A stretch of DNA of 25,164 bases from positions 1 to 25,164 of the IMG/VR virus record IMGVR_UViG_3300027801_000149; one strand, 5' to 3'. The stretch comes from a virus. Of the stretch, positions 16,458-23,389 are shown piece by piece. The notes under the pieces are model-generated. The model was not told the DNA's origin and searched no databases. It saw only the letters and a list, made by a program, of their open reading frames with translations. How positions within the stretch are numbered: the stretch's first letter is position 1; each line of letters starts with the position of its first letter. The translations under genes and the position numbers were made by a program.

Positions 16458-17108
16458 ATGGGATTTTGGCGTGGATTTGGATATAGGTCTAGAGCAAGAA
16501 GAATGGCCGATTTCCTACGTTCAGGTATGGAGGATCTTGATCAAGCTAGGAAAGACGCGGATGCTGTAGCAAAAGCCGCCGCGGATGCAGTACTGCTGGC
16601 AGCAGCGGATGCAGCAGCCGAAGCTAAAAAAGTAGCCGCGAATGTGATACTGTTACAGCAGGCGGCTGATGCAGCTGCTGCAGCTGCTGCAGCAGACGCT
16701 GCTACAGCAGCATCGACACCAGTTCATAACAAAGTTGGAGTATTTGAAAACAACGGCACTTCTACTGTATCTGGAACTACTGTGACTGTAAACCTTAATA
16801 CTGGCAATTTCTTTGAAATGGATTTACAGGGTCTTTCTGGTAATGTGACTACATTTACAATTTCAAATGCAACTCAAGAAAATAATATGGTATCATGTTT
16901 TATTGTAAAAATTATACAAGGAACATCTACTACTACTAGAAACTTTACTTGGGCATCTATTGTTAGTAATGGTACTAATATCGATTGGTCCGGAGGCGCG
17001 GGTCCTGATATTACTACAGGAAATGATAAAGTAGATATTTTGTCATTTACTACTTATGATAAAGGTACTACTTGGTATGGTGCTCCTGTTGGACAAGAAT
17101 TTTATTAA
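16458..17108 (+). CDS. Ala-rich helical plus beta-domain tail protein
   Basis: A 216-residue protein. Residues 25-86 are an alanine-rich helix with regularly spaced Asp (DADAVAKAAADAVLLAAADA and AADAAAAAAAADAATAAS), probably a trimeric coiled-coil stalk. Its DNA is a GCA/GCT-rich run at about 16662-16712, prone to slippage. Residues 95-216 form a beta domain (NNGTSTVSGTTVTVNLNTGN, FTWASIVSNGTNIDWSGGAG, DILSFTTYDKGTTWYGAPVG) ending in QEFY, a domain seen in fibres and small structural proteins of marine myoviruses. It starts one base after the S74 fibre stop, behind AGGAG. It is likely a fibre or connector carrying the glycine-rich adhesin encoded next; that link is inference. Confidence 0.7.
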   Translation: MGFWRGFGYRSRARRMADFLRSGMEDLDQARKDADAVAKAAADAVLLAAADAAAEAKKVAANVILLQQAADAAAAAAAADAATAASTPVHNKVGVFENNGTSTVSGTTVTVNLNTGNFFEMDLQGLSGNVTTFTISNATQENNMVSCFIVKIIQGTSTTTRNFTWASIVSNGTNIDWSGGAGPDITTGNDKVDILSFTTYDKGTTWYGAPVGQEFY

Positions 17109-17123
17109 CACGCGAGATTATAT

Positions 17124-18398
17124 ATGGCACTAAGTAGGATGGTAATAACTGCTGCAGGAGCAGGAGGACAAGCCATAGAATATACATATTCCAGTGATAC
17201 TCTAACTGCCGATTTACTCACCCAAGCAATTTCTGCTGGATGGGATTCCACAAAACCAGGCACTTTTACAGCATATGTCGGAGACGGATCTAATTCTATC
17301 GGACTGTATTCAAATTCAGGAAATGCATCACACTATGGGTTGTCTTTTGGATCTGGATGGGCAGCTGATACCATAATCAATCTTATAGTAAAAAATAACT
17401 CCATTATTGTTGGAACCGCAGGAAATGGTGGTGCCGGTGGTTCTGGAGGAGCCGGTGGTTCTGGAGGTTCTGGTGGCAGCGGAGGCGGCGGAGGTTCTGG
17501 TGGAATCGGCCGGAATTGTTGGGGAAATGTCGCGCCATCGGGAGGAACAGGAGGAGGAGGAGGAAACTCCGGTAGTTCAGGTAGTTCAGGTAGTGGAAGT
17601 AGTATAGGCTCAATTGGTTCAGCTGGAACACATGCAATAAATATGAATTGGCTAGGAGGAGCAGTCAACATTACTGTCGATTCAGGAGGTAGTATTGTCG
17701 GTGGTGGAGGCGGCGGTGCTGGTGCTTCTGGTGGTACTGGAGGAGGCGGTGGAACTGGCGGAACTGGAGGAGGCGGTGGAACTGGCGGAACTGGAGGTAA
17801 TACTTGTGCTGCACCGATGGGAGGTTGGCCCCAAAGTAGTAGATGGGGTGGGTACTCCTGTTGGCCTGATCAATCAAGTCATAACGGTGGGACTGGAGGT
17901 TCTGGTGGAACTGGCGGAACTGGAGGTTCTGGTGGAACTGGAGGTGCCGGAGGAGCAGGAGGTATTGGCGGTAAAGGTGCGGGATGGACAAAAGATTGTT
18001 CTAGTAATCTTTCGTCATGTCTCAATACAGACGCAGATTCTGGGGGCGGAAGTTCTTCTGGTTCTGGTGGTGCGAGTGGTAATTCCGGAAGTGGAGGATC
18101 TGGTGGAGGAGCTGGTTCAGGGCCAGGCACATACTGTAACGGGCAAGCTCCTTGCAATTATAGCTGTTCCACATGGAGTCAAGGTAACACAGGAGCAACA
18201 GGAAGTTCTGGAGGAACTGGAAGTGGAGGTTCAACCGGTAGTGGTGGAGGAACAGCAGCTACCGGTGGTGCATATGGATCCACAGGGGCTGGTATAGCAA
18301 CTATTATAGGAGGTGCAGCAGGTAATGCTATAATTAATGGATCTCACAGTTCTGTCACACTTATAAATAATGGAACAGTATCAGGATCGGTAACTTAA
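17124..18398 (+). CDS. Glycine-rich, cysteine-looped tip adhesin (gp38-like architecture)
   Basis: A 424-residue protein. Residues 1-98 are a non-repetitive head (TKPGTFTAYVGDGSNSIGLY, INLIVKNNSIIVG). From residue 99 onward, long GGx/GGxGG tracts alternate with short non-glycine loops. All eight Cys (132, 228, 246, 292, 299, 338, 344, 348) lie in those loops, as do most of the aromatic residues of this region. A second strand unit (AVNITVDSGGSIVGG, 180-194) repeats the INLIVKNNSIIVG unit, and the end (SVTLINNGTVSGSVT) is a third. This layout, Gly-rich polyglycine-II-type sheets displaying variable loops, is the architecture of gp38-type adhesins of T-even-like phages (for example S16) that bind host receptors at the long fibre tip. 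No sequence family was confirmed. Codon use is biased to GGA/GGT/GGC. Likely the key host-range determinant. Confidence 0.7.
   Translation: MALSRMVITAAGAGGQAIEYTYSSDTLTADLLTQAISAGWDSTKPGTFTAYVGDGSNSIGLYSNSGNASHYGLSFGSGWAADTIINLIVKNNSIIVGTAGNGGAGGSGGAGGSGGSGGSGGGGGSGGIGRNCWGNVAPSGGTGGGGGNSGSSGSSGSGSSIGSIGSAGTHAINMNWLGGAVNITVDSGGSIVGGGGGGAGASGGTGGGGGTGGTGGGGGTGGTGGNTCAAPMGGWPQSSRWGGYSCWPDQSSHNGGTGGSGGTGGTGGSGGTGGAGGAGGIGGKGAGWTKDCSSNLSSCLNTDADSGGGSSSGSGGASGNSGSGGSGGGAGSGPGTYCNGQAPCNYSCSTWSQGNTGATGSSGGTGSGGSTGSGGGTAATGGAYGSTGAGIATIIGGAAGNAIINGSHSSVTLINNGTVSGSVT
17739..17792 (+). repeat. Perfect in-frame 27-nt tandem repeat, two copies
   Basis: Two identical 27-nt units (17739-17765 and 17766-17792) encode Gly/Thr-rich nonapeptides. 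A related, imperfect 27-nt unit is repeated at 17892-17918 and 17919-17945. Units are multiples of three, so slippage would change the length of the glycine sheets without breaking the frame. Confidence 0.85.
18362..18369 (+). promoter_or_regulatory. Candidate intragenic late promoter box TATAAATA
   Basis: A perfect T4-type late box inside the last codons of the glycine-rich adhesin gene, 41 nt before the ATG at 18411. This spacing resembles that at 12211 (44 nt before its ATG). It would allow extra transcription of 18411-20134, including the halogenase. It also encodes in-frame Leu-Ile-Asn-Asn, so chance is possible. Confidence 0.4.
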
Positions 18399-18410
18399 AG
18401 GATATAGAAT

Positions 18411-18698
18411 ATGGCACAAGAAAAAATTTATACATTAATTCACCGAGAGAATGGACTACGGCTCCCCACGGGGGAGACTACAGAAGAGGAACGAGCCCAA
18501 TTTCTCTCGGAAGAGATGCATTATGTTTATGATGATGGTGCATGGGTGAATATAGATTTAGGTGCGGATGAAGGCATAGCAATAGATGAATATATGCATA
18601 ATCCGGATAATCAGTTTGCTATTTGTTTTATTCCTCTCTCAGCAATAACATTAGATGAGAACAATAAAATAAAAAAAATATTATTACCCGGTGACTAA
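18411..18698 (+). CDS. Small acidic protein after the tip adhesin, unknown
   Basis: A 95-residue acidic protein with a clear start (AAAGGATATAGAAT before ATG). It has a TTEEERAQFLSEEMHYVYDD helix-turn segment and a VYDDGAWVN motif that recalls the FDGTDWT and WNGSEWN motifs of other small genes following fibres here. A hydrophobic strand (FAICFIPLSAITLDE) lies near the end. It may be the assembly partner of the glycine-rich adhesin, as gp38/gp57-type helpers are for T4 fibres, but no family is recognised. A GC-rich hairpin (18462-18476) lies within the gene. The next gene begins three bases after its stop. Confidence 0.55.
   Translation: MAQEKIYTLIHRENGLRLPTGETTEEERAQFLSEEMHYVYDDGAWVNIDLGADEGIAIDEYMHNPDNQFAICFIPLSAITLDENNKIKKILLPGD
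18462..18476 (+). other. Strong short GC hairpin inside a coding region
   Basis: CTCCCC and GGGGAG pair perfectly around a three-base ACG loop, in an otherwise AT-rich coding sequence. No run of T follows, so it is not an intrinsic terminator. It might slow ribosomes or protect the mRNA, or be coincidental. Confidence 0.35.
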
Positions 18699-18700
18699 TT

Positions 18701-18889
18701 ATGGGATCAATTTTAAAGGCATTGAAGAAAAAAGGGAGAGAATTGATTGAAAGAGGAGAAGAAAGAATGAAAATATGCAACCCGTGTGAATTTTTCTCAA
18801 CAAAAACAGGACAATGTAAGCAATGTGGATGTTTCATGGTCATAAAATCTAAAATTAAAAATTCCACTTGCCCTATAGATAAATGGTAA
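18701..18889 (+). CDS. Six-cysteine metal-ribbon-like protein
   Basis: A 62-residue basic protein. Residues 1-22 form a charged helix (LKALKKKGRELIERGEERM). The rest is a CxxC (26, 29) ... CxxCxC (39, 42, 44) ... CP (57) ... W pattern: ICNPCEFFS, GQCKQCGCFMVIKSKI, NSTCPIDKW. This is the arrangement of small zinc- or iron-binding ribbons seen in many marine phages (DUF6171-like, from memory). It lies three bases before the halogenase start and two bases after the previous stop, so it is cotranscribed with the halogenase. It could bind metal and have a redox or regulatory role, but this is speculation; a virion accessory role is equally possible. Confidence 0.65.
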   Translation: MGSILKALKKKGRELIERGEERMKICNPCEFFSTKTGQCKQCGCFMVIKSKIKNSTCPIDKW

Positions 18890-18892
18890 TTG

Positions 18893-20134
18893 ATGAAAGT
18901 TGTGATAGTCGGAGGTGGTAATGCAGGGTGTATAACTGCATTAGAATGGGGATTTATTTCTCAAACTTGGGAAAGATCAAGTCCACTTGAAGTTGAATTA
19001 ATTTATGATCCAAATGATAAACCTATACCCGTAGGACAAGGTACCGCTAGTGATTTATCTCAACTTATCTATAAACTCGGTTTTGACTGGTATAATAATC
19101 CTATAGAGGCTACACCAAAAGCTGGAATTATATTTGAAGACTGGGGCAAGAAAAATCATAAATTTATAAATTACTTAGAAAATGCAGCCATGGCAATGCA
19201 TTTCGACCCTCCTAATTTTCAAAAATATATATTAAATTCTGGTTTATTTAACATAATTGAAGATCGTATTGATGATATATCAACAATCGATGCTGATTTT
19301 ATATTTGATTGTACAGGTGGTAGACTGAATAATGATACAGAAAATTACAATAAACTTATTTCTACAGTAAATTCTAGTATAATAAGTAGAGTAAAGGGGA
19401 GAGACTATACACAGCTATGGACTCGGGCAGTGACTACTCCTGATGGATGGACATTTATAATACCACAGACCGACAATACAACAATTTATGGTTATGTGTA
19501 CAATAATCACATAACAGATGAAACCACGGCAAGAGAAAATATTAATAAATTATTTAATATAGAACCTGATGATATGATGAATCGGGTAATAAATTTTGAT
19601 TCATTTGTTGCTAAAGAAGTTATATCGGAACATAGAATAATTAAAAATGGTAATAAATTAGCTGCTTTTGATCCTCTTGACGCTCCTGCTACATCTTTAC
19701 ATATAATGGTTGCAGAATGGTGTCAAAATTTTATTTCTCATAAGATGAATTCTCCAGCTGAATTAGCTGGGACCCAAGATATTGTGGAAAAAGGCATATT
19801 AGATTATGTACATGAAATTGAAACGTTTCAATTATGGCATTATCAGTTTGGATCTAAATATGATACTCCATTTTGGGATTATGCAAAAACATTAGCTGAC
19901 AATTATTTCAATGATAATGAATATGGTAAAGAATTTAAAAATAGAATTAAACTTATAAACAACTTTTCAGAGCTTGATCTTTGTTCTATATTTTCTAAAA
20001 CTCTGCGAGTGCCAGCAGTTCTTGATGATACTCTTTTAGAATATAAAGGAATTTCTTATACCGGTAGTGATTTATTTTATGGGCCATGGGATGCAAAATC
20101 TCTCCAAAATTGGTATACTAACGTTGTTAATTGA
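18893..20134 (+). CDS. Flavin-dependent (tryptophan-type) halogenase family enzyme
   Basis: From the ATG at 18893 it has 413 residues; the TTG at 18890 would add one residue and is less likely. It opens with an FAD-binding motif VVIVGGGNAGCITA (GxGxxG: G7, G9, G12). IPVGQGTASDL (45-55) replaces the usual VGExTxP segment. ATPKAGIIFEDW carries Lys76, in the position of the catalytic Lys of PrnA-type halogenases that forms the haloamine. The family hallmark WxWxIP appears as W186-T-F-I-I-P191, with Trp changed to Phe. DPLDAPATS (260-268) takes the place of the PLES region with its catalytic Glu. These FADH2-using enzymes halogenate aromatic substrates; a cyanophage relative (VirX1) is described as iodinating diverse substrates. 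It lies among tail genes, cotranscribed with the Cys-rich protein. The family call is good; substrate and halide are unknown. Confidence 0.75.
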   Translation: MKVVIVGGGNAGCITALEWGFISQTWERSSPLEVELIYDPNDKPIPVGQGTASDLSQLIYKLGFDWYNNPIEATPKAGIIFEDWGKKNHKFINYLENAAMAMHFDPPNFQKYILNSGLFNIIEDRIDDISTIDADFIFDCTGGRLNNDTENYNKLISTVNSSIISRVKGRDYTQLWTRAVTTPDGWTFIIPQTDNTTIYGYVYNNHITDETTARENINKLFNIEPDDMMNRVINFDSFVAKEVISEHRIIKNGNKLAAFDPLDAPATSLHIMVAEWCQNFISHKMNSPAELAGTQDIVEKGILDYVHEIETFQLWHYQFGSKYDTPFWDYAKTLADNYFNDNEYGKEFKNRIKLINNFSELDLCSIFSKTLRVPAVLDDTLLEYKGISYTGSDLFYGPWDAKSLQNWYTNVVN

Positions 20135-20165
20135 ATTTTCAATACCCTAAACCATAATCTTACTA

Positions 20166-20199
20166 AATAGTATAGAAACCTCAACTAAACTATACTATT
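20166..20199 (+). promoter_or_regulatory. Perfect 10-bp inverted repeat in the leader of the neck/terminase unit
   Basis: AATAGTATAG (20166-20175) and CTATACTATT (20190-20199) are exact reverse complements around a 14-nt loop, inside the 80-nt gap 20135-20214. The left arm overlaps TAAATAGTATA (20164-20174), which also occurs over the late promoter region at 12204-12214. No T-run follows the right arm, and GGAG for the GTG start follows 4 nt after it. It may be an operator, an RNA stem near the ribosome-binding site, or a late promoter variant (CTAAATA). Confidence 0.5.
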
Positions 20200-20214
20200 A
20201 CAGGGAGATAGATT

Positions 20215-20556
20215 GTGGCATTAACTCTGCAAAAACAAACTTTAAATTTTGTATTAGACCAAGGTTGCACCTTTTCTAAAGTTGTTACCGCTAAAGATAC
20301 CGCAGGAGCAAATGTTACAATTTCTACTGGAACTACAGCAGGTAAAATGCGACAATCCTACCATTCATCGAATAATGTTCATGCTTTCACTACAGTAATT
20401 GAAGGATCAAATGTGACATTTTCTTTGACCTCTACACAAACAACAGCAATATCAGATGGAAATTATGTATTTGATGTAGAATATACACAAGCAGGAGGAG
20501 ATATAGAAAGAGTAGTAGAAGGTCTTATAACAGTTTCACCGGAGGCGACAAAATAA
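20215..20556 (+). CDS. Small beta-sandwich virion protein before gp13
   Basis: A 113-residue protein starting at GTG (20215), with GGAG 7 nt upstream; no better ATG is in frame nearby. The sequence (LNFVLDQGCTFSKVVTAKD, GKMRQSYHSSNNVHAF, NYVFDVEYTQAGGDIERVVE, GLITVSPEATK) follows the pattern of small phage structural domains with DxGxTFxxxxxxxD ... MRxSY ... GxYVFDVE ... G.VTVSPEVT, which resemble the N-terminal beta-sandwich of upper baseplate proteins and occur next to gp13 in marine T4-like phages. Its stop overlaps the gp13 start (TAATG). Likely a minor capsid/neck or tail component made in late infection; role unproven. Confidence 0.7.
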   Translation: MALTLQKQTLNFVLDQGCTFSKVVTAKDTAGANVTISTGTTAGKMRQSYHSSNNVHAFTTVIEGSNVTFSLTSTQTTAISDGNYVFDVEYTQAGGDIERVVEGLITVSPEATK

Positions 20557-21566
20557 TGGCACAACCAACTACTAGAACTACTTTTAAGGAATATTGCAAA
20601 CGAAAACTTGGATGGCCTGTAGTAGAATTAAATCTAGATGATGATCAAGTTGAAGATTGTGTAGATGATGCACTTCAATTTTTTCAAGAATATCATTTTG
20701 ATGCAACAGAAAACACATTTCTAAAACATCAAATTTCTGGTTCTACTGTAACATTAGCAGGAGCTCCTACAGGAACTTTTTCAAATGGTGAATATTTTAC
20801 TGGAGGAACAAGTGGAGTAAGAGCAAGAGTACATGAATATCATAGTGCAAACACTACACTTAGATTCAAGGACCCAGATGTTAAATTTGGTGGAGATGGT
20901 AATACGTATTACGGTAATACTACTACTACTTTTTCTACAAGTGAAATTCTAACAGGAGAAGACTCCGGCGCTACGGCAACAACTCATGCTTCTACGGCAA
21001 CTGTAATAGGAGACTTTGATAATAAATTTATAGATATTGCTGAAGCAATTATTGGAGTGAGGAGAATAATACCTTTTTCAGATAATGAATCAGCTGGCTC
21101 TGGTATGTTTTCTGTTAAATATCAATTTGCTTTAAATGAAGTCCATAATTTAGGTGGAGATTTAGTATCTCATGAACTAAAACGACAGCATTTACAATTA
21201 ATTGGTGAAATGTTTACAGGTTCTCCTATGTTCAGATATAATAGACATGCTGATAAATTATGGTTAGATATTACTTGGGGTGCAGATGCCGATATTGATG
21301 ATTGGATAATAGTAGAATGTGACAGAATTCTTGATCCTTCTACATATGCGGATATTTGGGGTGATATATTTCTTAAACAATATGCCACATTATTGCTAAA
21401 AAAGCAATGGGGTCAAAATTTAATTAAATATGAAGGTATGCAGCTTCCCGGTGGATTGACTCTTAATGGTAGACAATTATATGATGATGCAGTTACAGAA
21501 ATCACAACCATAGAAGAACAAATGCAATTAAGATATGAATTGCCCGTAGATCATTTGATAGGATAA
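20556..21566 (+). CDS. gp13: Neck (head completion) protein gp13
   Basis: A 336-residue protein. In T4, gp13 and gp14 form the neck that closes the filled head and accepts the tail. Evidence is the N-terminal helix pair (FKEYCKRKLGWPVVELNLDD, then DCVDDALQFFQEYHFD), the middle IIGVRRIIPFSDN and YQFALNEVHNLGGDLVSHEL, and the C-terminal WGDIFLKQYATLLLKKQWGQ with LPGGLTLNGRQLYDDA, all typical of T4-like gp13, plus its place before gp14-gp17. It is a little longer than T4 gp13 (309 residues) because of an insert at about residues 62-150 with two units (FSNGEYFTGGTSGVRARV and FSTSEILTGEDSGATATT) of the beta module also found in gp8. The GGAGGC upstream is a strong ribosome-binding site. Very likely correct. 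Confidence 0.9.
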   Translation: MAQPTTRTTFKEYCKRKLGWPVVELNLDDDQVEDCVDDALQFFQEYHFDATENTFLKHQISGSTVTLAGAPTGTFSNGEYFTGGTSGVRARVHEYHSANTTLRFKDPDVKFGGDGNTYYGNTTTTFSTSEILTGEDSGATATTHASTATVIGDFDNKFIDIAEAIIGVRRIIPFSDNESAGSGMFSVKYQFALNEVHNLGGDLVSHELKRQHLQLIGEMFTGSPMFRYNRHADKLWLDITWGADADIDDWIIVECDRILDPSTYADIWGDIFLKQYATLLLKKQWGQNLIKYEGMQLPGGLTLNGRQLYDDAVTEITTIEEQMQLRYELPVDHLIG

Positions 21567-21572
21567 CATTTA

Positions 21573-22436
21573 ATGGCCACTAATCCTTATTTCAATCATC
21601 ATGGAAAAAATACAGCAGATCAAAGATTAGCAGAAAATCTTATGATTGAGTCCATTAAGACTTATGGAATTGATGTTAATTATTGCCCAAGAACCCTTGT
21701 TAAAGAGGATCTCTTATTGGGTGAAGATGCGCTTTCCGAATATAATAGTGCTCATACAATTGAAATGTACATTAAAACTATTGATGGGTTTGAAGGTGAA
21801 GGTGATTTTGTTGCAAAATTTGGACTACAAATAAATGATCAAATTACTTTTACTGTAGCAAGACGCAGATGGGCAGAATTAGGATTAGTTGGTGATGGAA
21901 GAGATACTGCTCCAAAAGAAGGAGATATAATATATTTTCCTTTGACTAATGCATTATTTCAAGTTCTGTTTGTAGAAGATGAATCGGTATTTTATCAAAC
22001 TGGTGGATTGCAAGTTTATGATCTTGTGTGTGAAATGTTTACTTATTCAGATCAAAAATTAAACACTGGTATAGAAGACATTGATAAAATTGAACGATTA
22101 CAAGCATATTCTTTAGATTTTACAATGGATACTGGAAGCGGAGACTATACAGTAGAAGAGATTGTATATCAAGGAGAGTCTTTAGAAGCAGCAACAGTAC
22201 AAGGAGAGGTAGCAAGTTGGGGTTCTACAACTAAAATATTAAATCTTATTAATATGACAGGCAATTTTTCTGGTACTGTTAATATTATTGGTGACAGTTC
22301 AGGAGCCAGTTATTCGGTCACATCATTTAATGCACAAGATTCAACTTCAGCCTCTGCAGGTGATAATTTAGCAATAGAACAAGAAGCAGATTCTATTATT
22401 GATTTCACCGAAGGTAATCCGTTCGGGAGCCTATAA
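21573..22436 (+). CDS. gp14: Neck protein gp14
   Basis: A 287-residue protein, 6 nt after gp13. The start (NPYFNHHGKNTADQRLAENL, then IESIKTYGIDVNYCPRTLVK, DLLLGEDALSEYNSAHTIEM) is the conserved N-terminus of T4-like gp14, and FVEDESVFYQTGGLQVYDLV is another conserved block. Gp14 partners gp13 in the neck. An insert near the C-terminus (about 195-255, with VYQGESLEAATVQGEVASWG and GNFSGTVNIIGDSSGASYSV) is the same type of beta doublet as in gp8 and gp13, explaining the extra length over T4 gp14 (256 residues). The end ADSIIDFTEGNPFGSL is typical. The stop TAA overlaps the gp15 ATG by one base. Confidence 0.9.
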   Translation: MATNPYFNHHGKNTADQRLAENLMIESIKTYGIDVNYCPRTLVKEDLLLGEDALSEYNSAHTIEMYIKTIDGFEGEGDFVAKFGLQINDQITFTVARRRWAELGLVGDGRDTAPKEGDIIYFPLTNALFQVLFVEDESVFYQTGGLQVYDLVCEMFTYSDQKLNTGIEDIDKIERLQAYSLDFTMDTGSGDYTVEEIVYQGESLEAATVQGEVASWGSTTKILNLINMTGNFSGTVNIIGDSSGASYSVTSFNAQDSTSASAGDNLAIEQEADSIIDFTEGNPFGSL

Positions 22437-23377
22437 TGTTAGGACAAACTTATTATCATGAAACTATCAGAAAATATGTTGCTGTATTTGGAACACTTTT
22501 TAATGATATTAATATCCAAAGAACAAATTCAGCTGGTGTAGTAACAGAACAAATTAAAGTTCCGATAGCATATGAAGCTAAAGATAAAATGTTATTGCGT
22601 GTGAGAAGAGGTTCTAAATCAGATCAAAGTCTTCAAATAAGTTTACCAAGAATGGGATTTGATTTAAATGCTATTACATATGATCCAACTAGAAAATTAA
22701 ATACAATGGGTCAAACTTATGCCGCGAATAATGCTACGAATTCCACTACATTATTAAAACAATATAATCCCGTACCTTATAATTTTGATTTTACTTTGTC
22801 TGCTATGGTAGATAATTCAGAAGACGGTGCACAAATTTTTGAACAGATCGTTCCTTTCTTTACACCAGAATTCACAGTTAGTGTAAATTTGGTACCTTCT
22901 ATGAACATTAAGCCAGATATTACAATAATATTGAATGATGTTGCAATTGAGGATTCATATGAAGGAGACTTAGTTGTAAGAAGAGAAATTATATGGACTT
23001 TAAATTTTATGTTAAAGGGATATATTTATCCTGATGTTAAATCTGGATCAGTTACTAAAAGTGTTATAGTAAATCTTAGATTACCAGCAGAAGCAGGAGT
23101 TTCAGAATATATTGTCTTGGAAGATAGTACAGATTTTTCAACAAATTATATGTTGTTAGATGCAGATGCAGGATCTCCTGATGCTACAGGTATAATGAAG
23201 ATTCTTAGTGAATCAAGTTCTGATGCTGCAATGGCCGGAATTAAAACAAGAATAACAACCACTCCTGGTGCCAATGATGTTGTAGCAAGTGATGATTTTG
23301 GATATTCACAAACATTTGAATATTTTGATAATCCTATAGATAATAATCCAACAACCGGCTTAGATGTTAATTTATAA
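22436..23377 (+). CDS. gp15: Proximal tail sheath stabilisation protein gp15
   Basis: A 313-residue protein (T4 gp15: 272). Gp15 caps the contractile tail at its head-proximal end and joins it to the neck. Characteristic blocks are GQTYYHETIRKYVAVFGTLF, NDINIQR, KVPIAYEAKDKMLLR, LPRMGFDLNAITYDPTRKLN and the DFTLSAMVDNSEDGAQIFEQ to FFTPEFTVSVN region. The C-terminal segment (about residues 205-313) is rich in Asp and Ser and includes an AGVSEYIVLEDSTDF stretch and a closing DNNPTTGLDVNL. Order gp13-gp14-gp15-gp16-gp17 matches T4. A 12-nt gap with TAGGG precedes gp16. Confidence 0.9.
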   Translation: MLGQTYYHETIRKYVAVFGTLFNDINIQRTNSAGVVTEQIKVPIAYEAKDKMLLRVRRGSKSDQSLQISLPRMGFDLNAITYDPTRKLNTMGQTYAANNATNSTTLLKQYNPVPYNFDFTLSAMVDNSEDGAQIFEQIVPFFTPEFTVSVNLVPSMNIKPDITIILNDVAIEDSYEGDLVVRREIIWTLNFMLKGYIYPDVKSGSVTKSVIVNLRLPAEAGVSEYIVLEDSTDFSTNYMLLDADAGSPDATGIMKILSESSSDAAMAGIKTRITTTPGANDVVASDDFGYSQTFEYFDNPIDNNPTTGLDVNL

Positions 23378-23389
23378 TGATAGGGAATA

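Noticed and set aside
17739-17945. CRISPR-like repeats
   Set aside because: The repeats are directly adjacent, in frame with glycine codons and without spacers.
17333-18234. Several reading frames on both strands across the glycine-rich gene (Pro-rich and Leu/Val-rich proteins)
   Set aside because: They are shadows of a GC-rich glycine codon tract; they lack starts with ribosome-binding sites and have low-complexity composition.
7959-18398. Diversity-generating retroelement acting on the fibres
   Set aside because: No reverse transcriptase gene and no template/variable repeat pair with adenine-specific differences was seen in the window.
18890-18892. TTG as start of the halogenase
   Set aside because: ATG follows immediately at 18893 and gives the usual short N-terminus before the FAD motif.
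20166-20199. Intrinsic terminator after the halogenase
   Set aside because: The stem is AT-rich and no T-run follows the right arm; a regulatory or structural role fits better.
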